Assembly: GCF_000313135.1 (NCBI RefSeq)
Contig: NW_004457442.1
Location: forward strand, 1,344,293 to 1,408,292
Origin: Acanthamoeba castellanii str. Neff
Lineage: Eukaryota > Discosea > Longamoebia > Acanthamoebidae
Reading direction: 5' to 3'
Length of the DNA: 64,000 bases
Part shown: piece by piece, positions 43,985 to 54,800 of the stretch
How positions within the stretch are numbered: position 1 is the stretch's first letter
Layout: every line of letters begins with the position of its first letter
Notes under the pieces: model-generated
Database searches by the model: none
Told to the model about the DNA's origin: nothing
Seen by the model: only the letters and a program-made list of their open reading frames with translations
Position numbers and translations under genes: made by a program

Positions 43985-44600
43985 GATTGTATCCAATGCC
44001 GATGATGCCGTGATGGAGTAACGGTTGCGGGCCTACTCGCCTTTTGCTCTTTCTTCGTGATTAGACTTCAACAAGAAGCGAGCCTTAGTTCGTTCCTCAC
44101 TCGCCTCCACTCCAGATCCTCTCGTTGCGAAGCGAACTCGCAAGTCTTGGCTTGTTGTGTCGCTTCTCTCCTATTGTCAACTCTCCACGCGGAAAAAGGT
44201 GTGCCTTTCCTTTTTGAATATTTTGGGGTTTTTTTCAATTTACTTTAGAGATCGACTACCATCTTCTTGCATCAACTGGCAGCGGCAGCTTCAGGAAGCA
44301 GTTGCTACCCATTCAAAGTGCCTTTGGTGCGGTTGGGGTCATTCGGGTCGAAGTTGATGCCGAGCATCAGTGGAAGGAGGCGTGGTGTTGGGCGTATTGT
44401 GCAAGAAAAATGAAAGAAATGTTTCGTGCAACAAAGAAAAGTGTCGACCCAAAGTTGGTGTTGTTGATTTCTCGGTTGCAGTCACGGCGGCAATCGACAA
44501 GATTGGGTTCTTCTTGCGTCGATCAACCAGGAATTGGAAGGATTTAATCTAGATTTACAGAGCCGCAAGATCGAGCGAAGATTTTGTTTGAGAATTAAGG
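43985..44600. other. Divergent intergenic region (RhoGEF / dynein IC)
   Basis: 616 bases between divergent starts. 44200-44270 is T-rich with TATTTT blocks. No coding pattern; a shared promoter is likely. Confidence 0.4.
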
Positions 44601-47600
44601 ATGAGCGCGAAGACTGAGCGAGACAAGAGGAAAGAGCAACGGCTCAAGGAGCTGCAGGACAAAAAGGATCGACTGCGTCGCCTCAAGGAGAAGAATCAAA
44701 CTGAATTTGCTCCCAAGGTTGGTCGCCCCTCACATTTCCCTCTTTGCATTGTTTGCTTCTGGCACGCCACGAGAGATAAGGAGGCCACAAGTGTGCCGAA
44801 TTTGTCAGCTTTCCATCAAATCGTTTCTTTACTCACTCACTTGCGCAACGTCACGCCTGGTGGCGTTGCCGCACGCGTGCAGGAGGCGGGCGTGCTCGAC
44901 CTCACGTCGATCAGCAACGTGCAGGACCTGCTCAAGACCCTCGAAGAGACCACCATCGTCCCCAAAACAACCCCCGACGACGGAGACGATGACACGCGTA
45001 CTCGCCCCCTATCCCGTCTCTGCACGTGTGCGTGTGCGTGTGCGTGTGCGTGTGCGTGTGCGTGTGCGTGTGCGTGTCCATGATGCGGACGCGTCGACGC
45101 TCATCCGGCGCTGCCCGCATTTGGGATGCAGAGCTCACCGGCGCCACGGAGGCGGCGAGCCCGCGCCGAGCCTCGCCGGAACCCGCCGCCCTGTCTCCGC
45201 GGCACACCACCACTTCGTCAGCCGGCGCGGCCCATACCACCGTCAGGCCCCAGCAGCTGTCCATTCAGCTCAACGTCGTCGCGCACGACATCGCTCCCAA
45301 GGTGCCTATCGGGACACTGTCAACAACACACGACACACCGCACACACCGCACACCGTGCGGTTGCTGACACACACACGCACACGCACAAACACGCGCCAG
45401 GATGTGGAGGTGTACTCGCGAGGCATGCAGACCGAGGAGACCTGGACCGGCGAAGGCAACGAGGAGATCGGCGTGGAGGAGGGCGCGGGCGACGTTGCGG
45501 AGAAGCAGGTCGTGCGCAAGGGCAAGCGGAGCGGCACCGTGGCCGGTGTGAACACCGTCTCCACCTCCACCGACACCTCGGGTTCGCTCTCCGCGGCGCT
45601 CGCTCTCGCTTGCGGTCTTGCACTCACCGCACTTTTTTCCTCTTTTTTTTTTTTTTTGTCCATTCACTCAGCTGGCCCGGGCGAGGAGGAGGGCGAAGAT
45701 GAGGAGCGATCGACCAAGGTGACCGGCCCACCGCCACCGCCTGGTATACACACAACACAACACAACACAACACAACACAACACAACACAACACACAGCAC
45801 GCACGCACTGATTATCGGTACGGGAAATTACAGAGCTGAACGAGATCGAGAGAGGCGAGATCGTGCAGTCGGCGGACTTTGGGCACTTCTTCAACAAGGC
45901 CACGCGCACCATGGAGCGGGCCATCTACCTGGCCGACAAGTTCAACCTCACCCGCGACTTTGTCGACGACGATCGACGCTCCGCCAGCGGGTGCGCTACC
46001 CCCTTTCTTCTTCCACCGTCATTTCTACATTTATAGTAATGATCATTTATTGCGGTTGTGATCACAGAGATTTCGATGTGGGCCAGAAGGTGCGACACCA
46101 GATGACCCTGTTCGACGAGTCGGTGTGCAAGTACCGCGCCGTGACAGACCTCACGTGGTCCCCCAAGGTCTTGTTACTTTCCATCGCCCCGGCAGGCTGT
46201 GCGGGTTGCGCGTCCGCTCACACTTCTTGGTCGTTGTGTTCGCCTTCTATTTGTTTGGTGGTTGGTGGTTGGTGGTGGCAACTGGTGCAGGACATGGACC
46301 TGATCGCGGTGTCGTATTCGGCCAACGAGACCGGCATCTCCGAGGAACCCGATGGCTGTGTGTGCGTTTGGTCGCTCCAGAACACGCTCCAGCGGCCCGA
46401 GTCCGTCCTCCAGTGCCAGGTAACTCCTCTCTTCCACCCACACGCACACGCGCACGAAATATGACGCACAGGTGTCACTGACACCTGCGTTTGTGTTTGT
46501 TGCAGTCTCCCGTGCTCTCCACCATTTTCGCCAAGTACCAGCCCAACATCGTCATTGGCGGAACCTACTCCGGCCAGATCGTGCTCTGGGATCGGCGGTG
46601 CGTTCAGCAAGTGCCCCCGCGTGTGCGTGTGCGTGGGCGGGGGCGATGACCTCACACGGGGCGTGCGTGTGCGTATCAGGGCTTCGCGTAAGACGCCGAT
46701 CCAGCGCACGCCGCTGTCGTCGATCGGTCACACGCATCCGGTCTACTCGCTCGCGGTGCTGGGCACTCAGAACGCCAACAACCTGGTCACCGTCTCGACG
46801 GACGGCCGCATGTGCGTGTGGGCCTTCGAGTCTCTCCACCAGCCGCTCGAAGTGCTCGAACTGCGCAACAAACAGGTGTGTGCGGTGTGTGCGGTGTGTG
46901 CGGTGTGTGGTACCGTGCGGCTGAATAGCACGTTGTGTTATGGCGGCACGTGTGCAGAGCAAGTCCGTGACGGGTGGCGGTAACGTGGCGCCCACGTGCA
47001 TGGCCTTCTCGGAGGGAGAGGTCAACGAATTCTTCGTCGGCAGCGAAGAGGCCACCGTCTACCAGGCCTACCGCCACGGCACGTACGTGTTCCCTATCTC
47101 ACGACACAACACGCACACGCACACGCACACGACACGTGCGGGTGGCTGATGGTTGGATGGTGACGGGGCTGGCGCGCGCAAAACAGGAAGAGCGGAGTGT
47201 ACGAGCAGTACAGCGGGCACAGGGGACCCATCACGGCCCTAGACTTTCACCCGGCCCACGGCCCCGTGGACTTCTCCGACTACTTCCTCACCTCCTCCGT
47301 CGACTGGTCCGTCAAGCTCTGGAACAAAAAGGTACCCTTCCCGGCATTTCCTTTTTATTAATACATAATTGATTCATGTTTATGTATTTATTGATGTATT
47401 TATTTGTCTATTTATTTGGAAAACAATTCATTTATTATTAATTAATTACTCATTTACTGATTTAATTGGTGTCAAACAGAACACTTTCCCGCTGCACTCG
47501 TTCGAGGACGTGGGCGAGTACGTCTACGACGTGGCCTGGTACGCTGGCTTCCCGTCTCCCCGCCGTTCGTTGGCCACGTAACCTGGCTCCTCACACCTGC

Positions 47601-48135
47601 ACGCGTTGGACAACAGGTCGCCCGTCCACCCGGCCCTGTTCGCGTCGGCCGATGGCACCGGCAGCTTGTGCCTGTGGAACCTCAACGAGGACCCCGAGGT
47701 TCGTTCATACGCCACGCGCGCGCGTCTGCGGTGCTAAATTTGTGGGAAATGATTGCAGACGCCGTATGCTCGCACGGCCGTGGGTACGGGCAAGGCGCTC
47801 AACAGCCTCAGCTGGGCGCCTTCGGGCAAGAAGATCATCTGCGGCGACGCCACCGGCTCTGTTTACGTCTACGACATCTCCGAGGTGCCCATCCACCTCT
47901 CTTTGCCTCTCTTGTCTGTCCGTCATGTCGCGTGTGCATGTGCGAGCGGCTCTCCTGTGTGATGTGTGTATGTATGTGTGTGTTGCCTCGGGCCAGCTCC
48001 TCACACGCGCACAACGCACAGATTGCTTCGCCCAGCGCCCAGGAGTGGGACAGGCTGGAGTCCAGCCTGAAGGACCTCGCCTACTCGTCGGCAGCGACCC
48101 ACGCACGCGAGTCCGAAGACGCTGACTTCATCTAA
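44601..48135 (+). CDS. Cytoplasmic dynein intermediate chain
   Basis: About 17 exons. The N-terminus [20 protein letters not shown] is the conserved charged helix that binds dynactin p150 and NudE. A Ser/Thr-rich region follows, with [11 protein letters not shown], where the QT core resembles an LC8 light-chain site. Then come the helix [20 protein letters not shown] and a WD40 propeller: [118 protein letters not shown]. This subunit links the dynein heavy chain to light chains and cargo adaptors in retrograde transport. Introns hold several TG/CA tandem arrays. The last exon ends [10 protein letters not shown], and a decayed copy of it lies 0.8 kb downstream. Confidence 0.88.
45025..45077. 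repeat. (GTGTGC)n minisatellite in intron
   Basis: About nine tandem GTGTGC hexamers in an intron of the dynein gene, potentially Z-DNA-forming alternating purine-pyrimidine. Confidence 0.9.
45749..45796. repeat. (CACAA)n tandem repeat in intron
   Basis: About nine perfect copies of the CACAA pentamer just after a dynein-gene donor site. Confidence 0.9.
46876..46910. repeat. (GTGTGTGCG)n 9-mer tandem repeat in intron
   Basis: Nearly four copies of a 9-base unit within a dynein-gene intron. Confidence 0.85.
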
Positions 48136-48236
48136 ACGTCACCTCCAGACCCCAGCTACACCCTCTCACCATAAACCACCAATTTGCCCACCAGAGTCCA
48201 ACCACTCAGTAAACCTCCAAAATTTGCCAGTCCGCG

Positions 48237-48692
48237 ATGGCTCTGTACGAATGAGCATTGGGCATGCGGCGAGCCCGACATGTGCCTTTGTCGCCCACAA
48301 GGATCTCTTTCGCCGGCTGGGTCGCTGACGAAAAAGGCAAGACCCGTTTCTACCAGGTGCCTCTCTGCTGGTTTGGGACTTGCCAGACTTCTCCACAGAG
48401 GGCAAAAGCAAGTCAGACAATGCAAATCCTTAGAACCGAGGACCAGTGTCTCGACTTCAGCAAGAAGAACCTCCTCAAGTTGGTGGTCTTTGTTGCCTAC
48501 AAGGAATGGACGTTCACCCTGGCCTTTGAGACCCATCCGTCCCAAGATTTTCCCTGTGGGACACGAGGCACCTTCATGGCGGGCGGAAACGGCGACGACA
48601 TCGAGTTTTATGATCCCCTGTCGCTCGACTGGGAGGAACACCGTCTGGCCGAGTTCCAGTGGTTACAGTTTGAACCCAAGGCTTCGTCTTGA
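48237..48692 (+). CDS. Small hypothetical orphan protein
   Basis: The proposed model has three exons: ATGGCTCT to 48244, then 48302 to a CAG|GTGCCT border, then from ACAATGCAAATCC to the stop. It reads MALISFAGWVADEKGKTRFY, QTMQILRTEDQCLDFSKKN, LLKLVVFVAYKEWTFTLAFE, and ends WLQFEPKASS, about 112 residues. Composition is rich in aromatics and acidic residues with no signal peptide or known domain. The first donor is GTACGA, the local favourite, but its acceptor (CACAAG) is weak. Codon bias is weaker than in neighbouring genes. It lies between the dynein stop and a decayed duplicate of the dynein 3' end, so it may have arrived by duplication or insertion. It could also be a decaying gene. Confidence 0.38.
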
Positions 48693-48851
48693 GAGGAGCT
48701 ATAGGGCTATGACCAACATAAAGCAACTTGATGCCTGCTGCACCCCCGCACCCCTTGCTCGCTTGGCCTTCCTGCGCTTCCTTTTGTCTTGATTCTCTTC
48801 TTGGGCTCCTGCGGGACATTTTAGGAAGTGGTGAAACCAATTTGCCACGTG

Positions 48852-48956
48852 GGGTGGAGTCAGACCGGCAGGACATCACCACTCGCCAGCAGCGACCCAC
48901 GCTGACTTCATCTCAACGTCACCGCCCGACCCCACCTCCACCAGCCCAACCATTAA
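48852..48956 (+). pseudogene. Decayed duplicate of the dynein IC last-exon end and 3'UTR
   Basis: This segment aligns collinearly with 48048-48173 of the dynein gene. Shared blocks are GGAGTC..., GCAGCGACCCACG, CTGACTTCATCT and AACGTCAC, followed by a C/A-rich UTR stretch. Relative to the gene it lacks 18 bases lying between two ACG trinucleotides, the original TAA is changed to TCA, and scattered substitutions break the reading frame. It is therefore a local segmental copy, not a functional exon. Confidence 0.75.
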
Positions 48957-49176
48957 GTCATGATTGTTGTTATTCTGATTATAATCTTTCTCGCCTGAGA
49001 ACTGGCCTGGATTTGTCTGGAAAGCAGATCAAAAAAATGACCCCACAGGCCAGGTTGGCCGGAATTCCACCAAAAAAAACCTAACGTCAGAGGTCGGCCC
49101 TTTTTGCAGCAAGCCGACCAAAATTTCGGCCGAAAGGTGGCGGACCTGTTGACGAGAACGAGGACGAAAGTGGGCC

Positions 49177-49184
49177 TTAAATAG
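49177..49184 (+). promoter_or_regulatory. Candidate TATA-like element of the PLA2 gene
   Basis: TTAAATAG about 90 bases upstream of the PLA2 start codon, followed by a C/A-rich leader (ACTCTACACTCAACAACC) typical of an Inr and short 5'UTR. Inferred from position only. Confidence 0.3.
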
Positions 49185-49272
49185 TCGCTGGCGCCTGCCC
49201 ATTTGATCATACAATCAAAGCACTCTACACTCAACAACCACTACAGCTCCCTTAACCACTCTCACTACCAAA

Positions 49273-49776
49273 ATGATCGCTCGCTTGCCCCTTACGATCC
49301 TCCTCCTCGCGGCCGTCGCCGTGTCACTCTGCGCCGCCTGCACCCAGCCCTCGTGCACCACCGGCACCTACGGCCTGATCCCCGGCTTCACCCCCACCAG
49401 CAACGGCTGCGGCTCCTACGGCGTGTCCATCGACGCGCCCTTCGGCGTCACCCCGTGCTGCAACCAGCACGACATCTGCTACCACAGCTGCAACACCTCC
49501 AAGAGCGACTGCGACGACCGCTTCGACCAGTGCATGAAGGACGTCTGTGACTCGGAGGACGATATCGAGAAGATCGCGTGCCGCGCCCAGGCCGAGCTGT
49601 TCTACCAGGCTGTGATGGACCTCGGCTGCCGCGCGTACCTGAACAACCAGGAGGCCGGCTGCCAGTGCTCGGACGGCTCCATTGTCACCTCTCCCGGATC
49701 CTCCAGCTCCGCCGACACTCGCGCCGTGAGCACCCTTCTCCAGTTCGCCACCACCGTCGCTGGCCTCATCATGTAA
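49273..49776 (+). CDS. Secreted phospholipase A2, group XII-like
   Basis: Single exon, 167 residues. The signal peptide is MIARLPLTILLLAAVAVSLC. A Cys-rich region follows with the catalytic signature TPCCNQHDICYHSC, containing the His-Asp pair of secreted PLA2s, then CDDRFDQCMKDVC. The upstream FGVTPCCNQHD form is characteristic of group XII-type enzymes, whose calcium loop differs from the classical YGCYCG. It should hydrolyse the sn-2 ester of phospholipids outside the cell or in phagosomes. The C-terminus (SSSSADTRAV, then STLLQFATTVAGLIM) looks like a GPI-attachment signal: a small-residue patch followed by a hydrophobic end. Codon use is very GC3-rich. Family assignment is strong, anchoring is inferred. 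Confidence 0.82.
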   Translation: MIARLPLTILLLAAVAVSLCAACTQPSCTTGTYGLIPGFTPTSNGCGSYGVSIDAPFGVTPCCNQHDICYHSCNTSKSDCDDRFDQCMKDVCDSEDDIEKIACRAQAELFYQAVMDLGCRAYLNNQEAGCQCSDGSIVTSPGSSSSADTRAVSTLLQFATTVAGLIM

Positions 49777-51064
49777 ACATGCAGATATCTGCTTCTTCTA
49801 CATGTACCTGCGAATATACCTTTAGCTACGTTTTACTTTCCTCAAACACTTGTTGATGGCGCCTACTTGCTGCTAGACCTGGACTGCCACACTAGGAATT
49901 GGCTGGCGGATTAATCCAGCAGCTTCCGGTTGGGCAACTCCGCCGTCCCACAATAGGCCGCCACTCAGCTCGGGCCAGCCCTCAAGTGGGCCTCAGCCCC
50001 CGTTCATTGTACGCCGGCCCGCCTAAGCAGCGGGCTGTAACCGTGCTTGCGGGGCATGTGGGTGGAGGGATTGGTGGCGTGCGTAGACGAGCGAGGGTTT
50101 AGGCCCACGCCGAAGGCCGCTGCCCCATTCCAGAAGGAGACTCGACATTGTGGCCCTCTCGGAGGGGAGGGCTTCAAGGTCGATGATGAGCGTCGCACCG
50201 CCTCAGGCTGGTTGACAGAGCAGGGAAAAGACGCCGGTCCCCTTGGTGGAGGGATCACAGCCCTGAGTGGGTCCTCTCGGGAAGCTGCGTATCGACTCCA
50301 ACACCTCCACTTTTTGTCCGGTGCTTCCTTCTTCTCACTCAACGAACAAGACAAGGTGTCGAAGGTTGGTCACAGGAAAGGAAAAGAGGGGAGGAAAACA
50401 CAAGTGTTGTTTATTAGTGAAGAGAAAGGAAGTGCAACAAGGTCAGGGCTATTGGGGCTGGAGACCTGCACAGAAGGAACACCAAGTGAATCCCGCCAGG
50501 GGCCTCATGGAGGAGAGGCGGCTGTGTGGAGGGTTACGTAAGGACATGCGACTAGGCTCAGTAAGTTGAGCGAAAGAGAAGAGGACATCCACGCACGCCT
50601 CACTCTGTTGGACGTCTGGTAAGGCAACAACTCGAGGTGGATGACCGTAATGGTTGTGGGGAAGGTGGTACGGGTGGCGATCAATAGAGTAGAGTGAAGG
50701 AGAGGTGCGCACCATCCGGGACCCTTGCTGGATGAGGCCTCTCGCGGCCATCCTGCATTCCTGGAGAGAGGAAGAAGAGAAAGAGAGAGGATCTGGTCAC
50801 TTGTACAAGTGCCAATTACTGTTTTATAGTGAAGCGCGAGGAACTCTGCACGACCACAAACGTTGTGAGAGGAGCCCCCAACAAGAGAGAACCACCTCGG
50901 TCTCCGTCTCCTCGCTCGCTTCACGGTTTGGGAAGAAGCAATTCGGTTCAGCCTGCAGACACGAGATAGACAGCCAAGAGTCAGCCATGCCTGCCACCTT
51001 CGCACGCGCGCACACACACAGGAGAACTACATACCAGAGTCGGGGAGGGCGGGCGGGACCCGGT
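49777..51064. other. 1.3-kb convergent intergenic region
   Basis: Lies between the stops of the PLA2 and SF3B1 genes. It is GC-rich in its first half and purine-rich on the + strand at 50350-50450. Open frames here have no codon bias, homology or splice pattern. No transposon ends or inverted repeats were recognised. Confidence 0.4.
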
Positions 51065-54000
51065 TTAGAGGAAGTAGTCGAGCTCGGCGCGGTGGTAGGT
51101 GTTGTTGGGCTCGTCCTCGAGGCGCGGGTAGGCCGGGATGAGCGCGTCCTGGGCGCCGATGTAGAGCATGTTGTAGATCTTCCAGTAGACGGTCCGCACC
51201 TTGCGCGCCGGGTGGAAGAGGCCCTGGAAGGTGTACTGCATGACGGGCGAGGGTCCGAGCGAGACGCGGGCGGCCTCGATGGCCTCCATGACGGCGTTGA
51301 TGACGTGGGGCGAGGTCTCGAAAATGTTGGGCCACACGTAGTTGAGCAGGTGGAGGATGGCGTCCTCGGAGGAGAGGCCCTGGACGCCGAGCGCCATGTG
51401 CTTGACGACGGTGCAGGCGGTCTGTCGGTGGACGAGGTCGCGGTCCATGAGGGCGTCCTCGAGGAGCGGAGTGACGGCGTAGCAGTAGTCCTTGCCCATC
51501 TCGCCGATGTACTCGAAGAGGAAGGAGAGGGCCTTGAGCACGCCGTTCTGCACGTTGAGCTCGGGCACGCGGTACTCGTTCATGAGGGCCGGGAGGACGG
51601 TGAAGGGCTGGCACGTCTCGGCGACGATGGCGATGGCGACGGTGGTGCACACGCGGTTCTGTCGCTCCTGGACCTTGAGGTTGTTGAGCAGCGTGGCGAG
51701 CACGTCCTGCGGGCCGATGGCCTTGGCGATGTAGCCGAAGGTGTTCACCGTGGCGCGGCGGATGGCCTTCTTGTGGGCCTTGAGCATGTCGAGCAGCTCG
51801 AAGCAGATGCGCATCCACTCGCGCGCGGCCACGTACTCGGCGCCCCTGTCGGCGATACGGCCGACGAGGTCGATACAGTTCTCCTGCACCTTCTCGTGTC
51901 GGTTCTTGAGGATCGGGGTGAGCCGCGGCAGGAGGTCCTTGATCGGGGGCGTCATCTTCTCCATGCCGATCACGTTGACGATGGCCTTGAGACCGCCGAG
52001 GATCGAGCCCAGCACCTCGGGGTACTCCTCGCCCAGGTACTCGTAGAGCACGACGCCCAGGTGGCCCATGAGCTTCTCCTCGCCGCAGGTCTTCATCACC
52101 GGCGCGATGCGCGCGATGAGGTCGGCCGCCTGCTGGCGCACCTTGGCCGACTTGTTGTTGAGGCGCCACTTGATCGTACCGGCGATCTGCGGCAGGTAGA
52201 CCTTGCAGCGCAGGTTGAGCGCGTTGACGACGGTGCCGAAGCCGTTGAGGATGGCCTGCGAGTCGTCGGAGGTCTGTTCCTGGAAGGCGTAGAGGATGCC
52301 GTCGATGAGCTGCTCCTCGAGGCGCGAGTCGATGTCCGACGAGCCCATGTTCTGGACGACCTTGTCGACGGTCTCCATCACCATCTTTCGGTAGGGCTCC
52401 GACTCGTCCTTGAGGTCGTCCACGATCCGGCCGACGATCTCCGAGGCACCCACCTTGTTGGCCAGCTCGACGGTGGTGTCGACCAGCTGCCGGTAGTTGC
52501 GGCGGTCGAGCGCCATTCGCCGGATCCAGAAGCACTTGAAGAACTCGGGCAGGATCTCGTCGCGCACGTACTGCGCGGTCACGCCCTCGGTGGCCACGCA
52601 CTGCTTGACGACCTTGAGCACGATCTTCTTCATCTCCTCGTCGGGCGACGAGAACTCGCGGATGAGGATGATCATCACCTCCTTGGTGTAGTAGTTGGCG
52701 TACTCGGCGTCCATCAGCGGGATGATGAAGCCGATGGCCTTCAGGAAGGCCGCGAGACCCTTGCCGCGGTGCTTGCGGATGCCGTACCACAGCGGCTTGA
52801 GCACGACGTCGAACGACTCGATACCGTAGGGCGTGGCGGCCTCGGCCAGCGCGGCGATCGACAACGCGGTGATGGTGCGCACCTTCTGCTGCTCGTCCTC
52901 GAGGCCGTGCTTGATGATGTCCACCAGGCTCTTGAGGTGGGGCAGAATGGCGCAGCCCATGAGGATGGCGATCTGCTGCACGATCTTGATGCCCGTGTGA
53001 CGCGCCTGCCACGACTTCTTGCTCTGGCACACGGCGCGGAGGAAAGGCAGGAGCGCGGGGATGCCCAGCGCCGACGCCACGACGGAGAAGGCCCGCGCGG
53101 TGGTGTTACGCACGTACTCGTCGACGTTGTCGATGTCGGGTCGCATCGTGGCGATCATGGTGGCCAGACCGGCGGCCTTGCTGAGGTTGGAGATGATCTC
53201 GCGGCCCTCGACACGCGCGTAGTAGTCCTCGTCGATGAGCAGAGGCTCGATGACGACCAGGATGTTGTGCACGAACGGTCGGACGAGATCGTCGAGCTTG
53301 TAGAGGATGCGGTCGATGACCTTGACCAGCAGGTGCCGCTCCTGGTCCTCGAGCGTGGGCGACATGAGGAGGGGCAGGATCTGGTTGAAGAGCGGACCCG
53401 GGCCGAACTCGCGCGCCTTGTCGGTGATCTGACGCAGGGCCTGCTTCCTCATGGGCGGCGTGCCGTTCTTGATCTTGAGCAGCAGCTTCATGATCTTCCG
53501 CTCCTTCTGCTCCTCGATGCTGAGCTCCTCCTCGTTGACGTCCTGCAGGAGGGCCTCGAAGTAGGGCTTGTCCTCGGGCTTGATGGCCGGCAGGTTGCCG
53601 ACGGGCTGCTCGAGGTCGACGGTCCCGTGCGACGAGAGGTCCTCCTCGGCCATCATGAACCCGCCGTCGCCCGTCAACGGGGTGGGGGTCCACGCGATCT
53701 TGCGGGCGGGTGTGCGAATGGGCTTGTAGGAGGCGGGGGGCTCGAGAATCTTGTACCCCTCCGAGGGCATCAGCTCATCGAGCTCCTCGTCGGTGAGGGG
53801 CTTGTTCCTCTCATCCACATCGCGCTCCCAGCGCATCGCGTGCATCTGCTCGGGGGTCATGAATTGAAGCTGCCCGGGCGTAGGGGTCTGGATGTTCGCG
53901 AAATTACCGACGGGGGTGGCCCCCATGGCGTCGAACGAAACACCCACGGGCGTTGCGGCGCCCATGGGCACGTTGGCGGGCGTTTCATCCCAGCGCGACC

Positions 54001-54409
54001 TCTTCCTTGGTGTCTCCTCTCCTGCGCCCTTCCTCGGTGTCTCATCCCAGCCGCCTCGGGTGGCACCCGGCGTCGCGGCAACTGGCGTCTCATCCCATCG
54101 ATTTCGCCTGGGCTTCTTGGCGGTGGGGGTGGCATCGGCAGTGGCCGTGGGAGTGGCGTCGTCCCAGCGACTACCGGTCGCTGGTGCCGCGGGCGTGGCC
54201 GATCCATCATCGTCCCATTGCGAAACGGGGGCCGCTACGGGCGTCTCGTCCCACCTTCTCCTTTTCTTCTTGGGCGCTTCCGTCGCTTTGTTTCCATTAT
54301 CTCCATTACTCTCATCGGCAGGTAATTCCTTCACGTAGTCTTCTTTCCCTTCTGAGTAGAGGTCTTTGTCGAAGGCTCCAGCCGATGCAAACGCAGCCTT
54401 ATCGCTCAT
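51065..54409 (-). CDS. SF3B1: Splicing factor 3B subunit 1 (SF3B1/Hsh155)
   Basis: Intronless gene of 1114 residues, against about 1300 in human. The N-terminus holds several RWDETP repeats, the region bound by U2AF-homology-motif proteins, then the p14-binding stretch and [19 protein letters not shown]. The C-terminal two thirds is the HEAT superhelix, nearly identical to animal SF3B1: [78 protein letters not shown]. The Lys residues matching human K666 and K700 are conserved. The protein clamps U2 snRNA on the intron branch point. The shortfall is in the N-terminal region before the RWDETP repeats. The absence of introns stands out here, where most genes have many. Strong codon bias also produces a long antisense frame. 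Confidence 0.97.
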   Translation of the reverse strand: MSDKAAFASAGAFDKDLYSEGKEDYVKELPADESNGDNGNKATEAPKKKRRRWDETPVAAPVSQWDDDGSATPAAPATGSRWDDATPTATADATPTAKKPRRNRWDETPVAATPGATRGGWDETPRKGAGEETPRKRSRWDETPANVPMGAATPVGVSFDAMGATPVGNFANIQTPTPGQLQFMTPEQMHAMRWERDVDERNKPLTDEELDELMPSEGYKILEPPASYKPIRTPARKIAWTPTPLTGDGGFMMAEEDLSSHGTVDLEQPVGNLPAIKPEDKPYFEALLQDVNEEELSIEEQKERKIMKLLLKIKNGTPPMRKQALRQITDKAREFGPGPLFNQILPLLMSPTLEDQERHLLVKVIDRILYKLDDLVRPFVHNILVVIEPLLIDEDYYARVEGREIISNLSKAAGLATMIATMRPDIDNVDEYVRNTTARAFSVVASALGIPALLPFLRAVCQSKKSWQARHTGIKIVQQIAILMGCAILPHLKSLVDIIKHGLEDEQQKVRTITALSIAALAEAATPYGIESFDVVLKPLWYGIRKHRGKGLAAFLKAIGFIIPLMDAEYANYYTKEVMIILIREFSSPDEEMKKIVLKVVKQCVATEGVTAQYVRDEILPEFFKCFWIRRMALDRRNYRQLVDTTVELANKVGASEIVGRIVDDLKDESEPYRKMVMETVDKVVQNMGSSDIDSRLEEQLIDGILYAFQEQTSDDSQAILNGFGTVVNALNLRCKVYLPQIAGTIKWRLNNKSAKVRQQAADLIARIAPVMKTCGEEKLMGHLGVVLYEYLGEEYPEVLGSILGGLKAIVNVIGMEKMTPPIKDLLPRLTPILKNRHEKVQENCIDLVGRIADRGAEYVAAREWMRICFELLDMLKAHKKAIRRATVNTFGYIAKAIGPQDVLATLLNNLKVQERQNRVCTTVAIAIVAETCQPFTVLPALMNEYRVPELNVQNGVLKALSFLFEYIGEMGKDYCYAVTPLLEDALMDRDLVHRQTACTVVKHMALGVQGLSSEDAILHLLNYVWPNIFETSPHVINAVMEAIEAARVSLGPSPVMQYTFQGLFHPARKVRTVYWKIYNMLYIGAQDALIPAYPRLEDEPNNTYHRAELDYFL

Positions 54410-54800
54410 GCTGAAGATGAAAATTGTAATTCAGTCTTTGTCAACAAATCACAACCAATGAATTGTTCTGATTGACACTAGCCACTTCTTCCCTCAGCCT
54501 CCAACAAAAGAACGAACAAAGATGATGCGCAGGAACTGAGCGTACCTGTCCACCGCACAGCGAGCAAGCCAATTTGCAGATCAAGAGAAAAAGAAAAGTT
54601 GCCCCTTTGTCTTTTCCCGTGTTCCTTTTTCTGAACTTCGTCCGCAATGTCAAGAATTGATGACGTCACGCCAGCTCAGTAGCTCGAATGGGAGGATATT
54701 TCCGGCCAAGTACGTCAAGGTTCTTTCTTCTTCCCTCTCGCTTCGACGCCATCCCTCTTCTCTCCTCTCACGGCAGCGACTCGATCCTCACATCTCGAAA
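54410..54800. other. Divergent intergenic region (SF3B1 / RPL30)
   Basis: 391 bases between two housekeeping genes in head-to-head orientation. A CT-rich stretch just before the RPL30 start (TTCTTCTTCCCTCTCGC) recalls the pyrimidine tract of ribosomal-protein promoters. No gene. Confidence 0.4.

Larger units (their letters stand above)
48693..49272. other. Intergenic upstream of phospholipase A2 gene
   Basis: Contains the dynein 3'-end relic (48852-48956) and the putative promoter of the PLA2 gene. Otherwise no coding pattern. Confidence 0.4.

Noticed and set aside
50684..50700. 17-base match ATAGAGTAGAGTGAAGG also at 55588-55604
   Set aside because: No extension on either side and one such match is near chance for 64 kb; no transposon ends.
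50705..54325. 1206-residue open frame on the + strand opposite SF3B1
   Set aside because: It is a mirror of strong GC3 codon bias in the SF3B1 gene. Its translation is Val/Asp/Leu/Arg/His repeats with no domain, while the minus frame matches SF3B1 throughout.
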